From a virus, in IMG/VR virus record IMGVR_UViG_3300036766_000304, positions 1 through 39,475 of that record: a stretch of DNA of 39,475 nt; one strand, written 5' to 3'. Both the position numbers and the translations under genes were made by a program. The notes beneath the pieces were generated by a model. That model ran no database searches, was not told the DNA's origin, and worked only from the letters and a program-made list of their open reading frames with translations. Of the stretch, positions 31,700 to 37,988 are shown piece after piece. Every line of letters begins with the position of its first letter. The stretch's first letter is position 1.

Positions 31700-32726
31700 C
31701 AAGGTATTCCTTTACCCTGAAATAAACCTTAACAGTAGTCCATGTTGTCACTGACAACAACGTTTTGGTTATCAGAGAACCAAGCCGATTTCTTAGCCAA
31801 TCGGCAACGAATATAGTTGGCACCTCAACCACAAACTCAGGCTCTTTATAACTCACTCCCTTGGTATCCTTCAGCCAAGTAACATAGTTGGCCTTCGCCG
31901 TCTTGTCTTTTAGTTCTAGTAGTGTATGATTCCAAACTTCTTCTGCCAACTCAGTCATGTTATTATGCAGGGGAATGTAGAGAATAGGTTTATTGTCCTC
32001 ACAGTCGCACACAGTCCCCTCTTTGGGGGACACAGTGTCTTTTGTTTTATATTCTCTTGCTTTAGTCAGCCAATTTAACAATGCCAACTTGGGATTCTTT
32101 AGTTTGCGTTTCCCCTCACTCCAGTAAAGATTAAATTTCTCTAACTCAACGTCAATATCTAATTCCTTGAATCGCTCCTTAAGTTCTTGTTGATATTCTT
32201 CAAAAGATGGTGATGGCGTCTTCTTCTTCTTTACTTTACTTTTCTTTTCTTTTACTTTACTTTTCTTTACTTTACTTTGTGGCGTTTCTGGTGGTGTTTC
32301 TGGTGGTGTTTCTGCGTCAGAAACAGGTAAGAAACTAGATTTTAGCTTTGTTTTTTGGTAGAGTTCTTTCATTAAATCTCTCTTTTCCAGCACCATAGAG
32401 GACCGTTTTTTAACACCATTGCTGGTTAAAATGCCATATTTCTCATAAATTTGTTTATTAAAACAACCCCATTTTAGGGCGGTGGTTAGCATTTCATTAA
32501 ATTTCTGTTCCGTTACTGCTACTTTTCTGGCAAGTATCTGAATGGTTTCTGCGTCAGAAACTATCAGTTCACACTTAGGCGACCGGTATATTCTCTCTAA
32601 TAGGATAAAAAAGAAGGCATAACCATCATTACCATGCAAAGCTCGCAGAGCTTCCAGCTTCTCATCATTGACCGCATCTGTATCATGCGGGAAATAATCT
32701 AATCCTTCTTTAGTTGGTCTCGCCAT
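31689..32726 (-). CDS. Replication initiation-like protein: DUF4373 N-terminus and DnaA-N-like C-terminus
   Basis: 345 residues. Residues 1-115 (GLDYFPHDTDAVNDEKLEAL, GNDGYAFFFILLERIY, YGILTSNGVKKR) match the Lin1244/DUF4373 N-terminal domain of phage replication initiators. A basic linker (SKVKKSKVKEKKSKVKKKK, about 150-168) follows. The last 85 residues (LAEEVWNHTLLELKD, YVTWLKDTKG, FVVEVPTIFVADWLRNRL) resemble DnaA domain I/II or DnaA_N proteins, which contact helicase. It may recruit the host replisome. Two identical 17-nt palindromes encode VSDAET twice. Confidence 0.75.
   Translation of the reverse strand: MARPTKEGLDYFPHDTDAVNDEKLEALRALHGNDGYAFFFILLERIYRSPKCELIVSDAETIQILARKVAVTEQKFNEMLTTALKWGCFNKQIYEKYGILTSNGVKKRSSMVLEKRDLMKELYQKTKLKSSFLPVSDAETPPETPPETPQSKVKKSKVKEKKSKVKKKKTPSPSFEEYQQELKERFKELDIDVELEKFNLYWSEGKRKLKNPKLALLNWLTKAREYKTKDTVSPKEGTVCDCEDNKPILYIPLHNNMTELAEEVWNHTLLELKDKTAKANYVTWLKDTKGVSYKEPEFVVEVPTIFVADWLRNRLGSLITKTLLSVTTWTTVKVYFRVKEYLDDS
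32308..32324. repeat. 17-nt palindromic repeat, copy 1
   Basis: GTTTCTGCGTCAGAAAC: perfect 7-bp arms and a 3-base loop. Identical to 32545-32561 in the same gene. Encodes VSDAET in the linker. Confidence 0.75.
32545..32561. repeat. 17-nt palindromic repeat, copy 2
   Basis: Identical to 32308-32324 and read in the same frame as VSDAET, here within the N-terminal domain. Confidence 0.75.
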
Positions 32727-32916
32727 TTCCCTTCCTCATCTGTGCCACTTTGCCCATCCAGACTTTCAGGTAAGGCCAGATAGCCTTTCGGAGTTCATTG
32801 TCAGCATAAGCTAAGTTCCTCCCACGATGCTTCCGGGATTGATAGCGCTCCCAATATGGTTCAGTAGCTTTTTGATATTCCTGCCAACACCGAAGAACTG
32901 ATTTGTTTACTATCAT
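32710..32916 (-). CDS. Small basic hypothetical protein
   Basis: 68 residues with aromatic and basic content (CWQEYQKATEPYWERYQSRKHRGRN, IWPYLKVWMGKVAQMRKG). Overlaps the replication protein by 17 bases and the upstream ribbon gene as ATGA, so it is in the coupled early operon. No family recognised. Confidence 0.65.
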   Translation of the reverse strand: MIVNKSVLRCWQEYQKATEPYWERYQSRKHRGRNLAYADNELRKAIWPYLKVWMGKVAQMRKGNGETN

Positions 32917-33059
32917 TTCTCTGCTATTCCATGCTCTGCTGCTCGCTCGAAATCTCTAGCTTGGGACTTTAAGTTTGCTCCACAGTGCGAACAAAACTTC
33001 CATTCAGGCGATGTCTGTCCTCTCCTTTTCCTAAGTCGGCTGGCTACTTCACTTCCCAC
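32913..33059 (-). CDS. Short zinc-ribbon-like protein, start uncertain
   Basis: An open frame ends in TGA overlapping the next ATG (ATGA), with EWKFCSHCGANLKSQARDFERAAEHGIAEK as two conserved-looking halves (written here: EWKFCSHCGANL, then RDFERAAEHGI). A GTG at 33059 gives 48 residues but overlaps the upstream gene by 16 bases. A strong AAAAGGAGAGG site at the junction is followed by no ATG/GTG/TTG in this frame, so a non-standard start or a small sequence change is possible. Confidence 0.5.
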   Translation of the reverse strand: MGSEVASRLRKRRGQTSPEWKFCSHCGANLKSQARDFERAAEHGIAEK

Positions 33060-33403
33060 TCCTTGAGTTTGGCTTTCCATAATACTTGGTCATTTATAAT
33101 AGAAAAATAGAGCATTATTTCTTGCATCCACTCTACAACTTCCCTTCTTCCCGCCTGTCTACCTTCCTCTACACCCTTTTGGAAGTCCAGATAATCAGGG
33201 TTAAAGTATAATTCAAACTCTCCTTTTGCTTGGTCATGGCCAGCCTTGAAGGAGATTTCGGCTTGGGCTTTGGCAATCTCCAAATCATAATCTTTTTGTG
33301 TTGATAAATTCATCGAAGGAAAAGGACCCTCGCTTTTGTGGAGTCTGGCATAGAGTGTGTGAATATCAAGTTTAGTCATTACAGTATCTTTAGCTTCTAG
33401 CAT
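33044..33403 (-). CDS. Early hypothetical protein
   Basis: 119 residues, mostly helical, with ISFKAGHDQAKGEF and FQKGVEEGRQAGRREVVEWMQE. The two AGHDxA / GVEEGRQAGRREVVEW stretches are a recurring style in short phage proteins of unknown function. Starts with TAGGAGAAG upstream, provided by a junction cassette. Confidence 0.65.
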   Translation of the reverse strand: MLEAKDTVMTKLDIHTLYARLHKSEGPFPSMNLSTQKDYDLEIAKAQAEISFKAGHDQAKGEFELYFNPDYLDFQKGVEEGRQAGRREVVEWMQEIMLYFSIINDQVLWKAKLKEWEVK

Positions 33404-33434
33404 TTTATCTTCTCCTATTCTGGGTCGGCTGGCT

Positions 33435-33524
33435 TTATAATTCAGGTCGTCTCACTACTATCCACACAAAACCTGCCCCAAAAATCAAAAGAATAAGAAT
33501 CCCCATTACCACGCCTGCGTCCAT
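33435..33524 (-). CDS. 29-residue membrane peptide
   Basis: MDAGVVMGILILLIFGAGF and WIVVRRPEL: a single membrane span with a basic C-terminus. It has one of the best ribosome sites in the window (AAAGGAGG) and both flanks are junction cassettes, so it is very probably translated. An early inner-membrane peptide; role unknown (superinfection exclusion or membrane tethering are possibilities). Confidence 0.65.
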   Translation of the reverse strand: MDAGVVMGILILLIFGAGFVWIVVRRPEL

Positions 33525-33554
33525 TTCCTTTCCTCCTTTCTCTGGGTCGGCTGG

Positions 33555-33785
33555 TTACTCCTTGTATCCCAGTTCCACTAGTTTCCTTATACACTTAGGG
33601 CAATCTATTTCCACATCAGCATAAGTGAGTAAAAAATCTTTAATAGGTTTACCACAGCTAGTACCCTTTCCCAACTGAGCAAGGTGCATGAACTTATCTC
33701 CATTGCAGGTTGCACCATTTGTGATGTCTCTTCCACCTCTCCCTTTCAATACCACATAATCCTTACCAAGTACCCTAGCTTCCAC
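33555..33785 (-). CDS. Small cysteine-containing early protein
   Basis: 76 residues from a GTG at 33785 five bases after AGGAGG. Cysteines at GATCNGD, TSCGKP and DCPKC could form one zinc site; FMHLAQLGKGTSCGKPI resembles the CxxH/CG segments of small phage zinc proteins. No family recognised. Confidence 0.6.
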   Translation of the reverse strand: MEARVLGKDYVVLKGRGGRDITNGATCNGDKFMHLAQLGKGTSCGKPIKDFLLTYADVEIDCPKCIRKLVELGYKE

Positions 33786-33824
33786 TATTTCCTCCTTTCT
33801 CTGGGTTGGCTGGCTTTCGGTAAT

Positions 33825-34017
33825 CTAATCACCAGCCAACCCACCTGAGCCTATCTCCTTCACTATCCTTACTAGAGCAGGCATCTGTGTAAGTGAAAGT
33901 TCAAATGCTTTTCGGCTCAGGTACTTTGATTCGCCCTCGCCTACAATGAACGCTCCACCATCGCTCTTTTCAGAGACACCCAAAGCTGGTTCATTATCAT
34001 CAGTTCCCCAACTTCAT
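33825..34017 (-). CDS. Small gene with apparent +1 frameshift or lost start
   Basis: A convincing coding stretch (DDNEPALGVSEKSDGGAF, GEGESKYLSRKAFELSLTQM, RIVKEIGSGGLAGD) ends at 33825 and is followed by a junction cassette. It has no good start. An ATG at 34017 with AAAGGGG before it reads MKLGN then TGA; a +1 shift at AAC-TGA-T would join it to the long frame. Programmed frameshifting, a sequencing change, or a downstream exon are all possible. No family recognised. Confidence 0.45.
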
Positions 34018-34244
34018 CCCCTTTCCGGGGATCCCTCGGCTCAGGCACCTGCTGGCTCCAATTCCCCTTTCCCGTAGCTCCCGCGTACTTACTCGGCGAA
34101 GTTTTGCCAGCAAGCTTGTTCCCACAACAAATATTGTGGGATAGATAACGCTCTCGGCTCGGTTATGCTCCCGGATGTGCCGTACCTAACGGCCACGCAA
34201 TCCGATAAACCGGAACACTGAGAGCGGTTAGACCTATTTGGTTG
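34018..34244 (-). ncRNA. Highly structured non-coding segment
   Basis: About 230 bases with stops in all minus-strand frames and many stems. An outer CGCTCTC/GAGAGCG encloses about 60 bases that contain CGGAT/ATCCG stacked on GTGGCCGT/ACGGCAC. Next come TCCCACAA/TTGTGGGA (8 bp), CTTGCTGGC/GCC-G-AGTAAG, and ATCCCC/GGGGAT with a GGAAA loop that hides the ribosome site and ATG at 34017. It could be a cis-regulatory leader, a free RNA, or an intron-like element between 34245 and 34010. No known RNA family recognised. Confidence 0.4.
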
Positions 34245-34325
34245 TTAAGGTACTGGGACTGGGACTAGGGCTGGTTCAACCGCCATAGCCTCAACAGACT
34301 TCTTGAGAGTGACTATGTCTATCAT
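34245..34325 (-). CDS. Possible 26-residue peptide after RecT
   Basis: MIDIVTLKKSVEAMAVEP then ALVPVPVP and stop. The ATG is 2 bases after the RecT stop, with AAGGTGGGG upstream. It could be a stand-alone peptide or the first part of a gene interrupted by the structured segment. Confidence 0.3.
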   Translation of the reverse strand: MIDIVTLKKSVEAMAVEPALVPVPVP

Positions 34326-34327
34326 GG

Positions 34328-35488
34328 CTACATCCCCACCTTCGGCTTGATTAGCTTCTCATACACAAGCGGCCATGCTTTGTCAGGTATCAGGATTGTC
34401 TTTTCAGATACCCCTATAGCCCCATAAATCTCTGGCCTACCAATTCCGTACTGTTGGCAATGTGTGAACATTGCCCCGATGTTCTGAAACTTGTGGTCAG
34501 CACCGTATTGAGGTTCCTCCTTTGTTTCTTCTTCTGATGGTGGCGGTTCATCCTTTGGAACTTCCTTTACTTCGGCCTCTATAGTGTTGCCATTCTGAAG
34601 TGAAGGAAGATACGTCCCATCCTCAATCTGGACCTCTTCTTCATCAGGGAGTTCCCCAGGAAGCAGCCGGTTAAGGGCATTGCGTTCCGATCTGATACGG
34701 GCCATATTCTCAGGAGAGTTGCCTTTATCAGCACCCTTCACTGCCTTATCTTTGGGCCAGAGACCTACTCCAAAGGATTGATTACCCTTATCATCCCGCA
34801 GGATAGTGAGTGCCCAGTACTTGCTATCATCAACCTTGCCGTTGATCTTGACCTGCTCTTCCTCAGTCATAGCTCTTGGGCTAAAGTCAAGGTATCCATA
34901 GCTTATCTTGTGCTTTCTCGCTGCCCTACGAGCTACTAATCGGGTGGCCTCAATGCCCCATATCAATGACCAGTCATATTGACCTGATTGATTTTTGAAT
35001 GGTATTAGATAGATATGTTTTGCCAGAGGATTGAGTTTGTACTGGATACACAACATGATGGCCTTCTTGACTTCGACCTGTGGAGCCGTTGGCCATAGGG
35101 TTGTAACGATGTCCGTTACATCTGCTTGGGTAAGTTGCATCTTGGTTTCGTACTTTGCCAGTGCCGTCTGTTTTTCTGCCGTTGCCTCTTTCATTGTCTT
35201 TTGTTCTCCTTTCACACTTTCGTATTTTTCAATCGCTTGCTCCCCGGCCTCTCCGAGTCCTTCAAGCGTTTTTACCGTAGGGTCCTGCTTCTTAACAATG
35301 CCACTGTGTGTCCTGTCTTTGGCGCAGCAGGTTATCACCTTGTCCTGCTTACCGTCCCAGGGCTGTACCAGGTTGGATTGACACTCGCTACAGCAGAACA
35401 TATCTATGTTATGACGTGTAATTTGCAGGCTTCCCTCCTTCCTATGTGCTCCCCCTTCTATTTGGGTGCGGGATGGTTCGCTTTTCAA
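34328..35488 (-). CDS. recT: RecT-family single-strand annealing protein with N-terminal zinc ribbon
   Basis: 386 residues from a TTG at 35488. A CTG at 35428 stands 5 bases after the much better AAGGAGG site and may be the true start. The N-terminal part has MFCCSECQSNL and ITCCAKD, a small zinc ribbon absent from typical RecT. The core (about residues 115-285) is RecT/Bet-like: NPLAKHIYLIPFKNQSG, WSLIWGIEATRLVARRAA, SEYGYLDF-type strands and RSERNALNRLLPGE. The tail is acidic and helical. It promotes strand annealing during phage recombination. No exonuclease partner is recognised nearby. Confidence 0.82.
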   Translation of the reverse strand: MKSEPSRTQIEGGAHRKEGSLQITRHNIDMFCCSECQSNLVQPWDGKQDKVITCCAKDRTHSGIVKKQDPTVKTLEGLGEAGEQAIEKYESVKGEQKTMKEATAEKQTALAKYETKMQLTQADVTDIVTTLWPTAPQVEVKKAIMLCIQYKLNPLAKHIYLIPFKNQSGQYDWSLIWGIEATRLVARRAARKHKISYGYLDFSPRAMTEEEQVKINGKVDDSKYWALTILRDDKGNQSFGVGLWPKDKAVKGADKGNSPENMARIRSERNALNRLLPGELPDEEEVQIEDGTYLPSLQNGNTIEAEVKEVPKDEPPPSEEETKEEPQYGADHKFQNIGAMFTHCQQYGIGRPEIYGAIGVSEKTILIPDKAWPLVYEKLIKPKVGM

Positions 35489-35515
35489 ACCACTCTTATC
35501 GTCTTAGCTCTCGCT

Positions 35516-35791
35516 TTACACCCGCACCCCAGCTGGGTCAGGCTTGAATCGTATAAAAGCAACACCATCGATATATACCCAGATTCTTCCATCGCTGGCT
35601 ATTTGTATCCCTATATTACAGTCCATTTGCAGTGCCTCTGGCATATTCTCTATGGACAGATGTCCTCGTTGGCATAGCACTAAAGAGGTGAAGCCTTCTT
35701 TCTTTTCCATATACCTTTCCATTTTTTCGTTATGCCTAAATGATGCACTCAAACATAGACCGAAGATTATGAGATTAGACAAGAACTCCAT
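35516..35791 (-). CDS. Small early protein with N-terminal hydrophobic stretch
   Basis: 91 residues. MEFLSNLIIFGLCLSASF may be a membrane span. The C-terminal half (NIGIQIASDGRIWVYIDGVAFIRFKP) matches a small domain seen in many phages with the form GIQIAxDGRVWVCxxGxAFxRFKP. Function unknown. Starts inside the end of the upstream ribbon gene with GAGGT upstream. Confidence 0.65.
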   Translation of the reverse strand: MEFLSNLIIFGLCLSASFRHNEKMERYMEKKEGFTSLVLCQRGHLSIENMPEALQMDCNIGIQIASDGRIWVYIDGVAFIRFKPDPAGVRV

Positions 35792-35969
35792 CTTTGACCT
35801 CGGTGTGTTCTCTCAGCCCCCCTTGTTCCCATTGCCGACATGATATACACCAGTGATAAGGATAGTATTCACAGACTGGGCAGTATTTCATAAACACATA
35901 CCCATGACCGCCGATATAGAAGTAGTCTATTATTAACTCACCACCGCACTTTGGACAAAGTTTCACCAT
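35775..35969 (-). CDS. 64-residue zinc-ribbon protein
   Basis: MVKLCPKCGGELIIDYFYIG and KYCPVCEYY, then WCISCRQW: three CxxC knuckles, enough for one ribbon plus an extra pair. The start overlaps the previous stop (ATGGTGA). Probably nucleic-acid or protein binding; one of the cluster of early ribbon genes. Confidence 0.72.
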   Translation of the reverse strand: MVKLCPKCGGELIIDYFYIGGHGYVFMKYCPVCEYYPYHWCISCRQWEQGGLREHTEVKDGVLV

Positions 35970-36460
35970 ATTGCGGCGGCAAACCCTGCAAACTTGGTAT
36001 CCAATGGTAGCCGAGTGGCTATTGCTTGAAGGTTGGCTTGGTTAATCAGTTCCTCTAGTGCCTCGGAATCTTCTATGAGCCTTTTATGCTCTTCCTGAAC
36101 GCCATCCTTAACACCTTGTTGATAGCACATCTCACCGTAGACTGTAAGTGCTTCCTTCAAATCTCCGGGTTCCATGCGATCTAACTCCGCCTTGACTCTT
36201 AGGGTGGCCTCTTCCACTGTGATAGTTTCGCAGACGCAGAGCTTTGCGACTGCGTCAGTTGACTGCTCCTGCTGAGGCCAACGATGCCTGCTATGCTCCA
36301 CACCATTACAAGCCACATGATCGCCGCTGTGTCTGTAATAACGAGTACAATAATAACTGTTAGTTTGGGCTGAACAACGATCTCTGTTTTTGCCGCCGCA
36401 ATAAGGACACTCTGAGGGCGGCTTATGCACCCTTCCATGTGGTTTCGCCTGTTCTTTCAT
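35963..36460 (-). CDS. Zinc-finger early protein with a palindrome-encoded segment
   Basis: 165 residues. N-terminal cysteine/histidine motif: SECPYCGGKNRDRC, YYCTRYYRHSGDHVACNG, EHSRHRW. A linker TDAVAKLCVCETI is encoded by the palindromic element 36229-36254. The C-terminal half is helical (AELDRMEPGDLKEALTVYGEM, KRLIEDSEALEELINQAN). No family recognised. Overlaps the HNH gene by 38 bases. Confidence 0.65.
   Translation of the reverse strand: MKEQAKPHGRVHKPPSECPYCGGKNRDRCSAQTNSYYCTRYYRHSGDHVACNGVEHSRHRWPQQEQSTDAVAKLCVCETITVEEATLRVKAELDRMEPGDLKEALTVYGEMCYQQGVKDGVQEEHKRLIEDSEALEELINQANLQAIATRLPLDTKFAGFAAAIW
36229..36254. repeat. 26-nt quasi-palindromic element, copy 3 (in coding frame)
   Basis: Arms CGCAGACGCA and TGCGACTGCG (one mismatch) around GAGCTT. 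On the minus strand it is read as AVAKLCVCE, the same frame and nearly the same peptide as the flanks of the nested element at 31558-31628. Confidence 0.8.
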
Positions 36461-36827
36461 CTCCCTCTCCCTTTGCCTGGTTAATTATATGCAGTATTTG
36501 AACATGGCTAATATGAATCTGCCTGCTAATCTTCCGAGAACTCCAGCCCTTGCCATGAAGCAACAAGATATAGGCGTTCCGATGTGCCAACTTTGCCTTT
36601 TGCTTTTCTGTTCTAGTAGGATTATATTTCCAAGAAGGATGATGTAAGATACCTAAATGGCATTTACGGCAAACAATCATTAGATTGTTAATATTATTAT
36701 TGGGTCTTGAGGTTTTACCATAACCATTGTTATCTTTATGATGTATGTCTAATCTGCCTGTATCCTTGCTACATACTTCACATTTACTGCCATGATTTTC
36801 CAATACCTTTAGATAACTAGGACGCAT
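36423..36827 (-). CDS. HNH endonuclease with C-terminal HTH
   Basis: 134 residues. HNH core: KCEVCSKDTGRLDIHHKDNN, NNLMIVCRKCHLGILHH, with paired cysteines and the DIHHKDNN centre. Residues 90-120 (LLHGKGWSSRKISRQIHIS) form a helix-turn-helix. Similar in plan to the plus-strand HNH gene, with the domain order reversed. Second gene of the early operon; possible mobile nuclease or packaging helper. Confidence 0.8.
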   Translation of the reverse strand: MRPSYLKVLENHGSKCEVCSKDTGRLDIHHKDNNGYGKTSRPNNNINNLMIVCRKCHLGILHHPSWKYNPTRTEKQKAKLAHRNAYILLLHGKGWSSRKISRQIHISHVQILHIINQAKGEGDERTGETTWKGA

Positions 36828-36992
36828 TTATATCCCCCTAGTTTTATCTGGGCGACCACCCTTATGACAACCATCCTGATGCCTAACCTTATTAACCAAA
36901 CATTTAGCACACAGAAATTGCCGTGACCCCTGGGGTGCCCTAAAATATTTCTGGCAATCCTTACACCGATAATGCACTATTATCTTTTCCAT
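36828..36992 (-). CDS. First early gene: 54-residue zinc-ribbon protein, probably from a leaderless message
   Basis: MEKIIVHYRCKDCQKYFRAP and QFLCAKCLVNKVRHQ, then CHKGGRPDKTRGI: two CxxC knuckles with a basic tail. The -10 box of the promoter ends 7 bases before the ATG, so transcription should begin at or next to the start codon and no ribosome site is present. Its stop abuts the next ATG (TAAATG). Confidence 0.7.
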   Translation of the reverse strand: MEKIIVHYRCKDCQKYFRAPQGSRQFLCAKCLVNKVRHQDGCHKGGRPDKTRGI

Positions 36993-36998
36993 GCCCTT

Positions 36999-37027
36999 AC
37001 TATATACCCTTTGCCATAGGTTGTCAA
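36999..37027 (-). promoter_or_regulatory. Early sigma-70-type promoter
   Basis: On the minus strand: a perfect TTGACA (37022-37027), a 17-base spacer and TATAGT (36999-37004). It faces the whole early block and is the best promoter in the window. Confidence 0.85.
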
Positions 37028-37313
37028 GGGGTCTACAAGGTTATTTTGGCAAAAAGGACAAAAATAATCTAGCCTCTAAGTTTGTGGGGGAAATTTGTTG
37101 TTGTCTGTTGTGGTTTGGCAATACTCATTTTCTAGGCATAATTGGGGGGGGGTCACTATAGATGATTGGTTTTGTGGGGTTGGGTTGGTATCATTGGACA
37201 GCCCCCTAAATCATCTAGCTTCACGCAAAGCTAAGGGAAAAATGGCAAGTGGTCTTTTTGAGGGCTAGGACGAGGCTGGCGGGCTAGTTGAGACTAATGA
37301 GGGGGATAGTCAG
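37028..37313. other. Main non-coding region: candidate origin or packaging-site region
   Basis: The largest gene-free stretch other than the structured RNA. It lies between the last gene of one transcription unit and the early promoter. G-rich on the plus strand (a run of eight G near 37145). A 9-bp inverted repeat, TAGATGATT/AATCATCTA, at 37159-37167 and 37209-37217 encloses GGGGTTGGGTTGG. A second small hairpin, TAGCTT-CACGCA-AAGCTA, follows at about 37215-37232. No iterons recognised. Confidence 0.5.
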
Positions 37314-37988
37314 TCATAGGTAACATAATTCGATTTTGTCGCCTCTTACTAATATGAAACTCATACTATCGAGCATGTCTCCTGAATCCGCAATCAGACC
37401 ATTCCAGGGTAGAGGACAATGAGTGTGCCCAATAATTAACCTCACCCCCTGCTTAATGGCATATTCCTGCGCCTTGAGGTGTATCAGTCCTATTTTGGTG
37501 TTCCAGTCGTCTCTTGTCTGATGGTGCTTCAGTGCGCCTGGAGTTTTCTTGTGACCATACAGAAGACGATAAAGTTTGATTGCCCAACTAGGATGATGCT
37601 GTGCAAACCAAAAGGCGAACGGATGTATTATCTGCCAGTCACTGAATTCCCAGCCGTGAAGAAACAAAATATCCCCTACCTGATAACGGTTACACAGTTC
37701 GGCGTAGTGCAGATAGTCAGGTTTGGCAGACCAGTCATGGTTTCCTTTGAGATAGATGGTTTTCTTACTCTCCAGATACCTGTGCCAAGCCAGCTCCTCT
37801 ATGACATGATGACTCTTGGTAGCTAGTATCTTGTCCCAGCTAGACTGCCACGGGTCAAACAGTTCTTCCAGTATCAGGATGTCGGGGTTGGTGGTTTCTA
37901 CCAGACGGCGGAATGTGAGAACAGAGGGCAGGGAGAGGTCATCACTTATGTGGAAGTCGCTTGCTTTGAGAATTGTTGGCATAGTCAT
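37314..37988 (-). CDS. Calcineurin-like metallophosphoesterase
   Basis: 224 residues from the ATG at 37988, preceded by AAGGAG at 7 bases. Metal-binding motifs in order: SDFH (10-13), GNHD (82-85), LHG (His111) and GHTH (187-190). The usual GDxxD motif is replaced by ILEELFDPW, with Glu-Glu at 41-42 where Gly-Asp is expected. Enzymes of this family cleave phosphoesters (nucleotides, phosphoproteins, nucleic acids); substrate unknown. Last gene before the non-coding region. Confidence 0.8.
   Translation of the reverse strand: MTMPTILKASDFHISDDLSLPSVLTFRRLVETTNPDILILEELFDPWQSSWDKILATKSHHVIEELAWHRYLESKKTIYLKGNHDWSAKPDYLHYAELCNRYQVGDILFLHGWEFSDWQIIHPFAFWFAQHHPSWAIKLYRLLYGHKKTPGALKHHQTRDDWNTKIGLIHLKAQEYAIKQGVRLIIGHTHCPLPWNGLIADSGDMLDSMSFILVRGDKIELCYL

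Larger units (their letters stand above)
33021..33817 (-). repeat. Repeated gene-junction cassette, four minus-strand copies
   Basis: Copies at 33021-33046, 33411-33436, 33532-33554 and 33791-33817. Each reads on the minus strand about GCCAGCCGACCCAG then AGAAAGGAGG, beginning at or next to the stop of one gene and ending as the ribosome site of the next. Related to the plus-strand junction form with AGCCTGACCCAG. Confidence 0.7.

Noticed and set aside
34018-34244. Group I intron, tmRNA or tRNA cluster
   Set aside because: No conserved intron core motifs, T-arm sequence or CCA end could be identified, so only a general structured-RNA call is made.
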